Assembly (NCBI RefSeq): GCF_000321225.1
Contig: NW_004450382.1
Location: 1,000,488-1,064,487 of the forward strand
From: Odobenus rosmarus divergens
Lineage: Eukaryota > Chordata > Mammalia > Carnivora > Odobenidae
Reading direction: 5' to 3'
DNA length: 64,000 nt
Below the pieces are notes generated by a model. The model was given only the letters and a program-made list of their open reading frames with translations, had not been told where the DNA came from and did no database searches. The position numbers were made by a program, and so were the translations under genes. This document shows, one piece after another, positions 11,901 through 23,388 of the stretch (position 1 is the stretch's first letter; each line of letters starts with the position of its first letter).

Positions 11901-14900
11901 AGATATAACAACATGAAAGCTCATGTGATGTGTATGAAATAAAATAGTAACAGATGGCTAATAACAAATTCTAGACAGACTTAGAATAACTAAATGAATT
12001 AAACACTAGTGTTCAGTTCAGATTATGACCATCAAGGAAAATTTTGCTGAAAACTTGTCATTTGAACTGATATTTGGAGGATGGTCCAGATTTGGATAGG
12101 CAGAAAAAAGTCTGGAGAGTATTACACATCATTAAGAGAAGTGGTAGTTAAATACAAATTCTGAAACCAGAAAACACTGGCAATATTTGAGGGATGGTGA
12201 ATGATCATTTTAATTACTCCTGGGAGCACTAGGGAAGTATCCAGACTAGGGGTCCTTATCCTACTGGTAACGGATGAAGCTTTCAGGGTAGATGAGATCT
12301 CTTAAGGAAGAAGAGTGGAAGAGTAAAGAATGGGAAAATAAAACGTGGAGGAATATTTAATAATTTATAAATATTAGGAAAATACCGATATAGTCAGTAG
12401 GACTAAGAAACTGAAGACATCAAAAAATAGTATACTCTCACAAAAATCTGGGTTAGGTGAGTTTAAGTTAGCAACTGGGGTTGTCAACACTTGACAGTTG
12501 CTGCTGACAAGTTGAGGAAAATAAATGAAAAAAAGGGTTTTGACCTTAGCAGTTGGAAAGGTTTAGGTCACCTTTGAGTTGAGGTTTTAAGAGAGCAGTG
12601 TAGGGATGAAACAAGATTTCAGGGGATTCTGGAATTATGTGGGTGGAAGTGGAGGTAGTGGCAATTTTGAGACTCGATAGTGAAAGGAATATAGGTGGTG
12701 GTAAAGTTAAGTGAAAGGATGGAGAAAATCTGTAGGAAGAAGCCCTTGTAATATACTGGAAAGAGGTCACTAAAGAATCGTGACCTAAGTAAGATATGAG
12801 TAGGAATAAAACTGATTGACAAGTGGAATTTTCTTTGAAAGGGTTTAGGATACTTGTTTGTCTGATGTAGAAGGGAAAGAATGTGAATTTACGTCAAAAG
12901 AGCAACTACTATCTAGGAAACAGTATAGCATGGAAATTAACAGCAGGGCTTTGGAGTAGTGTCCACTTTGCACCTTCTTTGTGATACAACCGTGGACAAG
13001 TTTCTTAAGTTCTCAGTTTTATCACCTATAAAATGGAATAGTAGTACCTATCTTTTAAGGTTTTTGTGAGGTGTAAATGAGATTTTATGAGGTATTTAAA
13101 ACTGGCGGGGCGCCTGGGTGGCTCAGTCGTTAGGCGTCTGCCTTCGGCTCAGGTCATGATCCCGGGGTCCTGGGATCAAGCCCCACATCGGGCTCCCTGC
13201 TCCACGGGAAGCCTGCTTCTCCCTCTCCCACTCCCCCTGCTTGTGTTCCCGCTCTCGCTGTGTCTCTCTCTGTCAAATAAATAAAATCTTTAAAAAAAAA
13301 AAAAAAAAAAACACTGGCATATAGTAAGTGCTAATAAATTACAGTGATTATTATCAACACACTTTGTTCTATTCCTTAAGAAGTTTTATAAGTGTACTTC
13401 ATTTGAAATGTTGGTAAGCATTCTGTTAAACCATAGAGAGTATAAAAATGAGTTAAAACAGTATGTCCTCAGACACCTAAGAAAGCTTTTGAGGGTGAAG
13501 AAGTGGCAAGTACAAAAGTCAGGACACAGAGCTTAAGATTAGTTTAGCTCTGTTGTGTAGGACTATCCTAAGTCGAGGATGGAATAAAAATAGGAAAACT
13601 AAGGTAAAGGCTGTGAATGTCCTTGCAGAAGGTAATGAAGCCTGAACAGGGATGATGAAAGTGGGCAGAGAACGGAGGTGGTGAAGGCACACAGTGGGAA
13701 GGAAACAGGACACCGCACATTCTTCTCTGGGAAACAGATTATGGAGCCATTCACTGGAGTTAAGAGAGAAAGATCAGTTTTCAGGAAAAGTTGATGAGAG
13801 TGGTTCTGCGTGTGTGAAATGTGAGGTATTAGAGGAAGGAAGAGGTGAGATGACTGGGATTTATCCAGTCATTTTCTTTAGGCATTCAATGGTTATTACA
13901 AGTGAGAATCTAAAAAGTGTATCACTAGAGGTACAAAATAATCTTAAAGAGTTTGTTATCTAGTAGAGGGACAGATATAAAAAATAAATGTTCTCCTATG
14001 CATGTAGAGGGTCCTCAGACTCTTTATAGATAAGGTCATATTTGAACTGGGTTTTGAAGTAGAAAAGGAAAGACTGGCCATTTGTTGACATCCTCCTATG
14101 TTCCAAGACCTTCATTAGGCCTTTTACGTGTATTCTATAACATTTACTCCTCTAATCCTAGGACGCAGGAAATTATGTAATATAAGGTTCCATAACTAAT
14201 AAAGTGATGTTGTCAGGACTCTTAAACCAGGTTTGTCTGACTTCAGTCCAGAGCTCTTTCCGGTGCTTCAAGCTGCCTCCCATCCTGAAGGATTAAAAAG
14301 GAGGGAGGAAGTTGAGAATTCAGGTTTTAGAGTCAGACTATGATTTTCAGCAAGTTATTTAATTTTGCTAAACTTGTTATCATAAAAATTAATTGGAGCT
14401 AATTATATCTGTCACATAATTGTGGTAAACGAATGAAATTAAAGTTTTAAAAGTACTTGGAATATAATAGTGGTACATCTTAAGTAGTCAGTAAATAGTA
14501 GTTTAGAAACAGTAGGAGGGGCGCCTGGGTGGCTGTTGGTTGAGCGTCTGCTTTTGGCTCAGGTCGCGATCTCAGGGTCCTGCGATCGAGTCCCACATCG
14601 GGATCCCTGCTGAGTGGGGAATCTGCTCCCTCTCCCTCTGTCCTTTCTCCACGTGTGTTCTCCCTCCTGCTCTCTCTCAAATAAGTAAATGAAAAGATCT
14701 AAAAAATAAATAAATAGAAACAGTAGTTCAGGGCGCCTGGCTGGCTCAGTCCATGGTGCATGTGACTCTTGATCTTGGGGTCGTAAGTTCGAGCCACATG
14801 GCATAGGGATTACTTAAAAACAAACAAACAAAAAAACCAGTAGGAGTTTGTTAGGGAGCAAGTAGATGGGGCTTTCCAGGCAGAGGAACCATTGTTACCA

Positions 14901-17900
14901 AAAAAAAAAAAAAAAAAAGAAGGAAAAACATACCATGTTTGGGAAAAGACAAATGATTAAGTATGGCTGGTAATTGGGAATTGGTGGGGGGAAGTATTAG
15001 TTAAGCCAGTCCAGTCATGGAGGTCTCTCTCTCTTTTTTTTTTTAAGATTGTATTTAAGAGAGAGCAGTAGGAGTGAGAGAGCACAAGCAGGGGGGAGCA
15101 GCAGAGAGGGAGAGAGAAGCAGGCTCCTCACTAAGCAGCAGGGACGCAGGGACCCAGAACCCTGGGAACATGACCTGAGCCAGAGGCAGACGTTTAACCA
15201 ACTGAGCCACCCAGGCGCCCCCATTCATGGAGGTCTTTATAAAAACTCAGGGGTTAGGGGTAGAGATACAGTTTTACATATTTTCTACATGTTTCAACAA
15301 TTTAAATGATTAAGCAGTTATAAAATAATTGGTTTTTCTGATGAAGTTAATGGAGAAACAGATAGATTATAACAGAAGAACACTGAGGCTAGAGCTCTGA
15401 AGAATGCCTGCATCCACTGAAGGGAATCCAGAAAGGAAAAGAGGACAAGTTCGAAAAGATGGGTGATAGCAATCTCTCATTCTCCAAAAACAGATTTTTT
15501 TTTTAAGATTTTATTTATTTCAGAGAGAAAGAGAGCATGAGAAGGGGGAGGGGGAAGGAAAAGCAGACTCCCTGCTGAACAGGGAGCCCGATGCTGGACT
15601 CCCTCCCGGGACCCTGGGATCATGACCTGAGCCGAAGGCAGATGCTCGACCAACTGAGCCACCCAGGCGCCCCAGATTTTTTTTTTAAATTAAGAGCTGG
15701 CCTTGGAATATAATATGATGACAAGATTTTTGGTTATTTATTGAAAATAGGGATAGAGATGAGTATTACAGAGAATTGATAGTAATAATGAGCAAGTATA
15801 AGACAGCAGATACTGGCTTATGCAGAAAAGTTTGGCAATAAGAGGATGATGGTATAAAGGAAAATAAATGTTTGGGTTTTTTTCCCTAGCTTCAGTAAGG
15901 TAGCTTAGCATGTTTGTAGATAAAGGGGAAGAACTTATTAGAACAAAGGAAGAAATAATTGATAAATTCTGAAAGGAAAGAGAATGGATAGATATAGAAT
16001 GGTAGAAGAGGGGGTAGGAAGCTATTGAACTTGTGCAAAGGAGAGAATTGGGGAAAGTTTGGATCTAGTGACTTCTGACTTCTCAGTCCAATAGGAGAAG
16101 GCAAGATCATTTGAAGTGGAGAGAGTTGGGATTGATTTGGAGTTTGAAGGAGAGGACATTTTTTAAAAACCCATGGTTGATATGTGGTTCACTTCGGTGG
16201 ATTTGTATGTATAAAATTCCTCTAATAAAAGAAGGCATGGGGCATAGGTTTTCTCCAGTGAGCAGCCAGCTAGATAGCATAGTGTTTGAGTTACTGAAAA
16301 TTAAGATTAAATTGGAATAAAGTTGGGCAAAGATACAGGTATCCTGTTGCATGTAACACTGTCTGGTAAACTTTCCATACTATGGCAAAAACTCAAGTGT
16401 TGGAGTGGCCTGAGGTGCCAGTGTTAAAGACAAAGCATCTGATAAACCGTCTACAACTCTGAGGAAGCTGCTGGGTAACTGTCATCTTTGATAATGAGCC
16501 TTACATAAGCAGCCATCTTTAGGTTTCCATCAGTGCAAGAAAAAAATTAATCTCCATTCCAGTTGGGTCGTTGTCTCTTACCTGCTTGCATCTTCTTTTT
16601 GGAGCATTGCAAAAAGCAATACTACGTATTACTTGAGTAACCTTAGACAAATTGTGTAATTTTCTTAACCTTAGTGTCATTTTTTTGTAAAAAGTTGACA
16701 TAATTATACCTGACCAGGTTAAGAATGAAAACAGTATGACAGCCATCTGATAGATACCCAGTTATATTAATTTCCTTCTTAAAGCCTGCCTCTTTAATAC
16801 CAACAGAGAAATTCTTTTCACTCAGATCTTTCCTTTTTTCCTGGCAGTCTCTCAGTTCTGATTGTTTCATTCTGGGAAAATGGACATTTTTCACTTGCTT
16901 CAGCCTCACTCCATTGATGTGCTGTTTTCCTGTTTTCCTCAGGTAGTGTAATTGACTCAAAAAGAGTGAGGTGTGCCTGGGTAGCACAGTCGGTTAAGCA
17001 TCCAACTTTTGGTTTCTCTTCAGGTTGTGATCTCGGGGTCATGGGATCAAGCTCTGCATCGGGCTCCACACTGAGTGCAGAGTCGGCTTGAGATTCTCTT
17101 TCCCTTTGCCCCTCCCACTTCTGCTGTGTGTGCTCGCTCTCTGTCTCTCTCTCAAATAAACAAATCTTTAAAAAAAAATATATATTCTAGTTGCACTACA
17201 GTGCCCAATCATAATTGGGATCAGGGCCAGAGTGACAGAATGGGCCTAGACCCCACAAGGCCAAGCAAAGAAGGGACCAAACCAGAATTGTCTAGCCATT
17301 TACATTGCCCACACTGGCCTAGAAGTAGCTTCCTGTCATTGAAGTTCTTGGAAAATAACCTTTTTTTTTTTTTTTTTTTTTTTTTAAAGAATCAAGATTA
17401 CATCAGAGGTTAACAAACATGCCATAAAAAGGGAACACTTTAGGGTCCAGTAAGTTTGGGAAATGCCACCTCTCAAATTCACATGTATAGTTAAATGCTT
17501 TGGGAAATAGCATAGTAAAGAAACCTGTTGAAGTTTATTCATCTCTGCATCTCCCACACTTACTAAACTAGAGCTCTGTTTTTTGAGAATACCATTAATA
17601 ACCCATGGTACTTCTGGTTTCCATCTGCTTTTTTCCTTCAAGTGCCTAACCTCAGAAAGAGGTTGCATACCTTCCAAACATGTTAAGATGGGTAAGCTCT
17701 AGGAACTCATGTTCCCACATAACATTTTATTCTTGCTTTATGTGATCTTCCAGGCTGAGCTTCTGTCTCTATACTTGTTCTGACTGATTTGTTTTTTCTT
17801 CCCATGTAGCCCAGTGCATGGAAAGCTAACAGAATGGAACACAAATCAGGATCCCTTTCCTCTAGCCGGGAATCTGCTTTTACCAGTCCAATCTCTGTTA

Positions 17901-20900
17901 CCAAACCAGTAGTACTGGCTGGTGGCGCAGTTTTAAGCTCTCCTAAAGAGGTGAGTGAAGATAAGGCCAAGCAGCCTTTTCTAAAATTGCTATTTCCCAT
18001 TTACTTATACTGAGATACATGGTGTGACATGTAAAGCTCTAATTCCATTTCCTCTGTAGCTGTGTTTAGCTTAGAGTCATTTTTTTTTTTAAGATTTTAT
18101 TTATTTATTTGACAGAGAGATAGCTAGAGCAGGAACACAAGCAGGGGGAGTGGAAGAGGGAGAAGCAGGCCCCGCCAAGCAGGGAGCCCGATGTGGGGCT
18201 CAATCCCAGGACCCTGGGATCATGACCTGAGGCAGACGCTTAACAACTGACCCACCCAGGTGCCCGCTCAGAGTCATTTCTTTACTGGTAATTCCCATTT
18301 GCATCCAAAGATGGGCAATAGCTGAGTGGAGTAGTTGCTCAGTAGTAGACTGGGTTCAGCCTGTGTTAGACTGGCATAAAAGATCAAAGAGGTGCTGTAT
18401 AAGCCATACAGTCTTAACTGCAAAAACCCTGGAAAGCTGTGGGTTGCCTGGGTGGCTTAGTTGGTTGAGCATCTGCCTTTGGCTCAGGTCGTGATGCCAG
18501 GGTCCTGGGATCAAGCCCCCAGTCGGGCTCCCTGCTCATCGGAGAGCCTGTTTCTCCCTCTCTGTTCCTCCTGCCTGCTCGTTCTCTCTCTCTGTGAAAT
18601 AAATAAAATCTTTAAAAAAAAAAAAAAAACCTGCAAAGCTGAAGTCTGTTTATTTTAATGAAAAGGATAGTTTACTTTAGGTATAAAAGTGATAATTAGG
18701 CTACCAGATTCCGGAAATCAGTACCATGTAGAAGTGACCCAGAGAGTCCCAGTTCTTGCATCTGCTGTCAGGAGCAACCTATTTGTGGTATTTGCCCAGA
18801 GTCCTTCGAGCACTACTCCTCCAATAGAGATCAGCTCCTCTCGCCTGACCAAGCTGACCCGCCGAACTACCGACAGGAAGAGTGAGTTCTTGAAGACTCT
18901 AAAGGACGACCGGAATGGAGACTTCTCAGAGAACAGAGACTGTGACAAGCTGGAGGATGTAAGAGCATAAGGCTTTTCTGGGGCAACATAGGGGTTTTCC
19001 TGTGTTGTGTATGTCCTTTTTTAAGTCTTTAATTGGTCAGTGCTGTAAAAAATTGGTAAATTATAGAAGCTTTCATCAGTTAGGATTACATTTAATTGCA
19101 ATATAAGAAAATCTGACAAATAGAACCACAAAACAAAGAGGGGTTTTTTTTGTATCCTCCAACAGGAAGGTTAGAGGTTGCAGGCTAAGCAGGTAGCTCA
19201 TTGGGATTATCAGGAAACTTACAACTTTTGGTCACCTTGGACTAGGGTAGTTACCGACCTCTATTACTTCCCGTCTGTATTCTGGTTAGGGAAAGGACAG
19301 GGAGCCAAAAACCTGAAAGGGGATAATGTCCCTTTTAATAATGCTTTCTTAAAAGCCACACCCTGCAATTTCCAGGAGTACAACATTGGCCAACTATCAA
19401 ATGGCAACTCCTAGCTGCAAGGGACTCTAGAAAGGTGAACTTTTTAAAGGCTGAGCACAATAGTTTTTTTAGTCCAAATTGTTAAGGAAGGCTAGAGCAT
19501 TGATGCTGCATTAGTATCTAGTAGCATCTCCCACCATTGACATAACCTAAAGTTAAGATCCTGACCAGTTGGTATACTTGAGAAATCTTAGTAAGGTGAA
19601 CAAGTCTTCATTTTTAAATGGGGAAAACCTGTGGGCTGAAATTGTTTTCTGGAGAGCACGTTTCCTTGGTTCTGACTCCTTAATCTTGTAGATTGTGTAT
19701 CTTGCCACAAAGGGTCATTGAACCAAGTGTGTCCTTCCCTTCTTTCAGTTGGAGGACAACAGCACCCCTGAACCAAAGGAAAACGGAGAGGAGGGCTGTC
19801 ATCAGAACGGCCTTAGTCTCCCTATAGAGGAGGAAGGGGAGGTCCTCTCACACTCCCTGGAAGCAGAGCACAGGTGAGTGCAGATCAGATCACAGGGCAT
19901 GCTGTGTATGGCCTGTAAGGAGCTTGAACATCCTTAAGACATCCCAGATGGAGTCTGGCCTACAGAGAGAAGTGTTCATGGGCCATAACTTGTTCTCTCT
20001 TTATGCCCCAGCTTGGCCTATTGCCCACTGGACATTCCTTTACAGATTTGCCAACTTTTTCACAACTTTCCTCTGCAAGGCTTTCATGTAGTTTAGTTTC
20101 AGACTAGGTTTATAACTCCATTTGGAGAGGGGAACCTATTTTCTAGGACCGTTGTGCTGGCCCTTGGACCCTCCTAGCCCAAGTGAGCCTTTATAAGACC
20201 CCTTTAAAAGGCCTTGGGAGGCCATGCCTCCCCACAGGTGGAGCTTGTTCTTTAAATGAGGGCCTTGAACATAGAGCAGCCAGCTGTTTGGGGCACCTGG
20301 ATGGCAGATGGGGCCTGCCATGTGTGGCAGTACCTTCCTAAAATGAAGTTCCTGTCCTGAAGAACTTTAGAAGTCAGCAAGATCACAAGAGTATGAAGGA
20401 GACCACGGTGCCATGAAATTGAAGGAGAACTTAGGTACATGTGGAGATGTGCTGATCTGCTTACTAGAGACAAAAGTGAGATTTTTTTTTTTTTAAAGAT
20501 TTATTTCTTTGAGAGAGAGGGGGGAGGAGCAGAGGGAGAGGGAGAGAATCTCAAGCAGACTCCCCACTGAGTGTGGAGCCCCGTCATTTGCACAACCCTG
20601 AGATCATGACCTGAGCCAAAATCAAGAGTCGGCCGCCCAACCGACTAAGCCACCCAGGCACCCCAAAAGTGAGATTTCAGGGTGCCTGGGTAGCTCAGTT
20701 GGTTGAGCGTCTGCCTTCAGCTCAGGTTATGATCCCAGGGTCCTGGGATTGAGCCCCGCATCGGGCTCCCTGCTCCGTGGGAAGCCTGCTTCTCCTTCTC
20801 CTTCTGCCTGCAGCTCCCCTTGCTTGTGCTTTCTCTCTGTCAAATGAATAAATAAAATCTTTTTTTTAAGTGAGATTTCTTTTTGTCAGAGAGGGCCCTT

Positions 20901-22496
20901 GCACTTTGGCTTTTATGCAGTCTTATTTTCTGCTGCTTCTCTCTCCTCTCTGTAGCTCTTATACTCTGGAAAGAGCAACTGTGGAGATCCCTCATTTAAT
21001 TCAAACACCTAAGTAGCCATAATTAAAGCTTATCCCACTGGGGAGGGGCACTTGGGGGTCCTGGAATTGGGCCTGTGTCGGGCTCCATGCTCAGCAGGGT
21101 GTCTGCCTGAGGATTCTCTCCCTCCCCTCCTCCCGCTCATGTGTGCATGCATTCTCTTTCTCTCTCAAATAAATAAATTTAATTAAAAAAAAAACACATC
21201 CCACTGGGGAGAAAAGAAAAATCCCAAGTGGGGTACTGTTGCCCCTGGGCAAGTAACTTTTGTCTGGAAAGTTGTGGGCTTCGCACTTAGGCTTAAAGAT
21301 GTCGTATTTTCTTTGCCTGACCTCCCTCTACCAGGTTATTGAAAGCAATGGGATGGCAGGAATATCCTGAAAATGATGAGAATTGCCTCCCCCTCACAGA
21401 GGATGAGCTCAGAGAGTTCCACATGAAGACGGAGCAGGTATGCCGTAAACCTTCCCTGGAGATCTGTTAATGACTAGGAGAGAAAGGAACAGGGCAGTGA
21501 TTGCCCTTAGAGAGCCTCAGTTTTGTGTGAGAGAAGGGACCTTGGAAAAGAAAATAGAAAGTAAGTTGCCATAGTAGAAATACAGAAGAGCAAATCAGTG
21601 CCTAGGCAACAGGGATCTCCAGTAGTGGATACAAAAACTGGGTCAGTAGTTAGCAGATTCCAGAAAGTAGTATGTTCTTTCATCCTGGCAGCTCTACCCC
21701 CTTATCAGAACCACAAGGCTGTGTTCCAGGGTTATGGGCTGAGCCCTGGGTCTCTAGGGAAGCAGGCTTATTCCCACCGCCTCCAGCCCTGTGGTTTCCC
21801 TCTGATACTCTGGCCAGAGCCAAGAAACTACCTCTGAATTTATCCAACAAGTGGTTCGATGCTTCCTCTGAGTGAAACACTGCCAGATCCTGAGATTTAT
21901 AGCAATGAACAAGGTAAATGGAGTCTACAAACTTCATGGAGCTTATATTCTGGTGGTATTTATATTTATATTTTACTTAACACTTATTTTTATTTATGGT
22001 ATTTATATTTAAAGCACAAACTAAGTCCTATAAAGAGAAATTACAGCTGACATAAAGACTCTGCTCTTCAGAACTATTCTCTCAATCGTTGTCATCACCT
22101 GAGAACTTGTAGAAATAAAGAATCTGAAACCCTGCCTACTGAATCAGAATCTGCATTTTTAAAAAAGATCCGTAGATGATTGATATGCACATTAAAGTTT
22201 GAAAAGCACAGCTATAAGAAATCTTGGATCTCTTAGAAGGGCCCCCTCTACATTCTGCCTAGAATTGAATACCTGCCTTTTCCAGGTCCCACTGCCAGTG
22301 TAGTCTTTGACGGTTTACTTTTTTCTTTTCCTGCTCACCATAGCTGAGAAGAAATGGCTTTGGGAAGAATGGCTTTTTGCAGAGCCGCGGTTCCAGCCTG
22401 TTCTCCCCTTGGAGAAGCACTTGTAAAGCGGAGTTTGAGGACTCAGACACGGAAACCAGTAGCAGTGAAACATCAGATGACGATGCCTGGAAGTAG
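8847..22496 (+). CDS. GPBP1L1: GPBP1L1 (vasculin-like protein 1), 3' half of the coding region
   Basis: Seven exons join in frame: 8847-8919, 10153-10346, 17810-17950, 18800-18958, 19749-19873, 21335-21437 and 22344-22496 (948 nt, 315 residues plus TAG). All introns are GT-AG. The translation matches the C-terminal two thirds of GC-rich promoter binding protein 1-like 1 as I know it; the human protein is about 474 aa, so about 160 N-terminal residues lie left of the window. Visible landmarks are a Ser/Pro-rich stretch, a basic segment (SRLTKLTRRTTDRKSEFLKT), an acidic Glu-rich segment, the conserved LLKAMGWQEYPENDENCLPL block and an acidic Ser-rich tail ending in SDDDAWK. The family is nuclear and thought to bind GC-rich promoters; the biochemical role of this paralogue is poorly known. 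No defect was seen. CCDC17 follows on the same strand. Identification is by recognition, not search. Confidence 0.95.
8920..10152 (+). other. GPBP1L1: GPBP1L1 intron, repeat-poor
   Basis: Unique, AT-rich intronic sequence with no Can-SINE and nothing else recognised. Confidence 0.7.
10153..10346 (+). CDS. GPBP1L1: GPBP1L1 coding exon
   Basis: The acceptor is tatttcacag and the donor gtatgatt. It completes the split Glu codon and gives ENPPSAKQPSKMLVIKKVSK, running on to VPKPVPPPSK. It is Ser/Pro-rich and ends in phase 0. Confidence 0.95.
10470..10880 (+). mobile_element. L2 relic
   Basis: Diverged L2-like sequence with gccagaatgatcacctaaga; assignment is tentative. Confidence 0.4.
10886..11118. 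mobile_element. hAT-type MER relic
   Basis: It has the typical opening gcagggtttggtaaatttct, then aataaatattttaggctttg, and the closing gggccatatagaaacaggcc. A CTTT microsatellite splits it. Confidence 0.6.
10981..11016. repeat. (CTTT)n microsatellite
   Basis: Pyrimidine-only run of ctttctttcc followed by ctttt and repeated cttt units; it interrupts a hAT-like relic. Confidence 0.9.
11110..11492 (+). mobile_element. L2 3' end
   Basis: It resembles L2 tails: gtaatctccttaagggcagc, then ttcgtatccctagcaccctc and caaaagcacctaataattgc. Confidence 0.55.
11516..11710 (+). mobile_element. Can-SINE
   Basis: tttacttc borders it at 11504 and again after the expanded tail at about 11757. Confidence 0.94.
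11775..12000. mobile_element. L2 relic
   Basis: It reads gagcatttattcattttcct, then gtaagcactgtgtttggtgg, an L2-like accumulated-mutation copy. Confidence 0.5.
12930..13085. mobile_element. MIR
   Basis: It reads agcagggctttggagtagtg, caagtttcttaagttctcag and tacctatcttttaaggtttt, the MIR core and 3' order. Confidence 0.75.
13108..13311 (+). mobile_element. Can-SINE, cgtctgcc subfamily
   Basis: Nearly consensus; actggc at both borders. Confidence 0.95.
13850..14080. mobile_element. L2 relic, possible
   Basis: It resembles the L2 motif ggcattcaatggttattaca with a later taaagagtttgttatctagt. Confidence 0.35.
14085..14285. mobile_element. MIR, antisense type
   Basis: It reads tgacatcctcctatgttcca, then aatcctaggacgcaggaaat and caggtttgtctgacttcagt. 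Confidence 0.6.
14518..14715 (+). mobile_element. Can-SINE
   Basis: Border repeat agaaacagtag at 14505 and 14716; a second SINE follows at the same target. Confidence 0.93.
14731..14832 (+). mobile_element. Can-SINE, tRNA-like short form
   Basis: Ends catggcatagggattactta plus a (CAAA)n tail; cagtagga reappears after it. Confidence 0.85.
15029..15221 (-). mobile_element. Can-SINE
   Basis: Target duplication tcatggaggtct at 15016 and 15225. Confidence 0.94.
15495..15674 (-). mobile_element. Can-SINE
   Basis: Target duplication cagatttttttt on both sides. Confidence 0.94.
16972..17182 (+). mobile_element. Can-SINE, old
   Basis: Head gtgtgcctgggtagcacagt; body of the gcatccaactttt type. Confidence 0.88.
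17810..17950 (+). CDS. GPBP1L1: GPBP1L1 coding exon
   Basis: The acceptor is cttcccatgtag and the donor gtgagtga. The exon is 47 codons, phase 0 at both ends, starting PSAWKANRMEHKSGSLSSSR and ending LSSPKE. Skipping it would keep the frame. Confidence 0.95.
18082..18265 (-). mobile_element. Can-SINE
   Basis: Target duplication agagtcattt at 18073 and 18271. Confidence 0.94.
18442..18631 (+). mobile_element. Can-SINE
   Basis: Border repeat close to cctggaaagctg; contains gttcctcctgcctgctcgtt. Confidence 0.92.
18800..18958 (+). CDS. GPBP1L1: GPBP1L1 coding exon with basic segment
   Basis: The acceptor is tttgcccag and the donor gtaagagc. It is 53 codons, phase 0 at both ends, and encodes SPSSTTPPIEISSSRLTKLT followed by a basic run and NRDCDKLED. 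Confidence 0.95.
19749..19873 (+). CDS. GPBP1L1: GPBP1L1 coding exon with acidic segment
   Basis: The acceptor is cttctttcag and the donor gtgagtgc. It encodes LEDNSTPEPKENGEEGCHQN and then a Glu-rich stretch, and ends two bases into the next codon. Confidence 0.95.
20480..20664 (-). mobile_element. Can-SINE, member of an inverted pair
   Basis: Border caaaagtgagattt at left and right; the next copy uses the same target. Confidence 0.93.
20680..20868 (+). mobile_element. Can-SINE, member of an inverted pair
   Basis: aagtgagattt flanks it at 20667 and 20868; opposite to the copy 15 bases to the left. Confidence 0.93.
21044..21194 (+). mobile_element. Can-SINE with internal deletion
   Basis: The head jumps from ggggcacttggg straight to gtcctggaattg, missing about 45 bases; border repeat ctggggagaaa-like. 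Confidence 0.85.
21335..21437 (+). CDS. GPBP1L1: GPBP1L1 coding exon with conserved vasculin-family block
   Basis: The acceptor is cctctaccag and the donor gtatgccg. It encodes LLKAMGWQEYPENDENCLPL and TEDELREFHMKTEQ, the part shared most strongly with GPBP1 (vasculin). Confidence 0.96.
21855..21965. mobile_element. L2 relic
   Basis: It reads tgccagatcctgagatttat and tggagcttatattctggtgg, the L2 end pattern. Confidence 0.55.
22070..22215. mobile_element. MER5-type relic in the last GPBP1L1 intron
   Basis: It reads tactgaatcagaatctgcat and cattaaagtttgaaaagcac, typical of MER5A ends. Confidence 0.65.
22344..22496 (+). CDS. GPBP1L1: GPBP1L1 terminal coding exon
   Basis: The acceptor is gctcaccatag. 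It encodes LRRNGFGKNGFLQSRGSSLF and then an acidic tail with alternating Ser and Glu/Asp, ending DDDAWK before the TAG at 22494-22496. The 3'UTR begins at 22497. Confidence 0.96.
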   Translation: MRRNGFGKNGFLQSRGSSLFSPWRSTCKAEFEDSDTETSSSETSDDDAWK

Positions 22497-22726
22497 GCGT
22501 ATAAATGCTCACAGATCTGACCCAGTAAACTCAGCTTGTGTGTTTAGGGAGTCTACAAAAGAAATCGTTCTTTTCCTTTTCTTCTGTTGTTGAATCCTTC
22601 ATGCACAAGGGAAAATAATCATATCCCAAAGAGAGAGCAATTGGCTTGTTTAGCTTTTGTTGTTGTTGTTCCTCCCTGTTATCTGCTTAATAGAGAGAAG
22701 TTTGTGTGATGGGAAAGATTTTTTAA

Positions 22727-22748
22727 ATACACACACACACAGACACAG
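22727..22748. repeat. (CA)n microsatellite in the GPBP1L1 3'UTR
   Basis: About ten CA units with one CAGA interruption. Confidence 0.85.
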
Positions 22749-23196
22749 TATCTATGGGGCGACACACGGGTGGGAGCTGCCCGTGCAGAGAAGGGAGGCT
22801 GGTCAGCCCAGCCCTTGGGGCGCTCACCCCCGTGCTCAAGCAATCATTGTCAATGACAAAGTGACTATTGAAGTTATAATTGTATTAAATTAATGCTAAT
22901 AATCTGGATATTTTATTTTATTTTTGGCTGCTCGGGTAACGTTAGCCCATAACCAAGCATACATGGTTTTCTTTTTTCTTTTTTTTTTTCCTTTTTTGGG
23001 TACAGCTGTAAAATATTTGGATATAGGAAATGTGTTATTCTTGCAGCCTTGATATTCAGGGTGGATTGTAAAATATAAATTTTTGTGAGATTTCAAAGAT
23101 TAAGATTATTTTGATAACATTATTTACAGATTTAAAAGATGTGGTTATCACAAGTCTGTTGAGGGGGAAAACTACTGCATAAAATAACTAACTTGG

Positions 23197-23202
23197 AATA
23201 AA
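23197..23202 (+). terminator. GPBP1L1: Poly(A) signal AATAAA, GPBP1L1 proximal candidate
   Basis: A canonical hexamer lies 701 bases after the stop codon, with a T/G-rich stretch downstream (ttttgcatcagtttcg). Confidence 0.6.
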
Positions 23203-23368
23203 TATTTTGCATCAGTTTCGATCATCTTGTGTAAGAAGTATATTTCCTTTAAAACTAGATGAGTGGATTCTTTGAAGGATATACTTTTAGAAGTCTTAGG
23301 GAAATCTGAATTAGACATAGTTGTTTCTCCTTTTAGCAGATACTTTTTTGATGCAGAAAAACTTGTGC

Positions 23369-23388
23369 AATAAATTATCAGTAATAAA
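23369..23388 (+). terminator. GPBP1L1: Poly(A) signals, pair of AATAAA, GPBP1L1 distal candidate
   Basis: Two AATAAA hexamers, at 23369 and 23383, lie 14 bases apart. They are followed by T-rich sequence (gtttccttcctg) and an L2 relic from about 23550. Confidence 0.55.

Larger units (their letters stand above)
10347..17809 (+). other. GPBP1L1: GPBP1L1 intron
   Basis: It contains L2 relics (10470-10880, 11110-11490, 11775-12000), a hAT-like relic, a CTTT microsatellite, MIRs, Can-SINEs, and A/T homopolymer runs at 14900 and 17362. No exon was seen. Confidence 0.7.
17951..22343 (+). other. GPBP1L1: Remaining GPBP1L1 introns between listed exons
   Basis: The introns are 17951-18799, 18959-19748, 19874-21334 and 21438-22343. 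They carry five Can-SINEs, an L2 relic (21855-21965) and a MER5-type relic (22070-22215); otherwise unique sequence. Confidence 0.7.
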
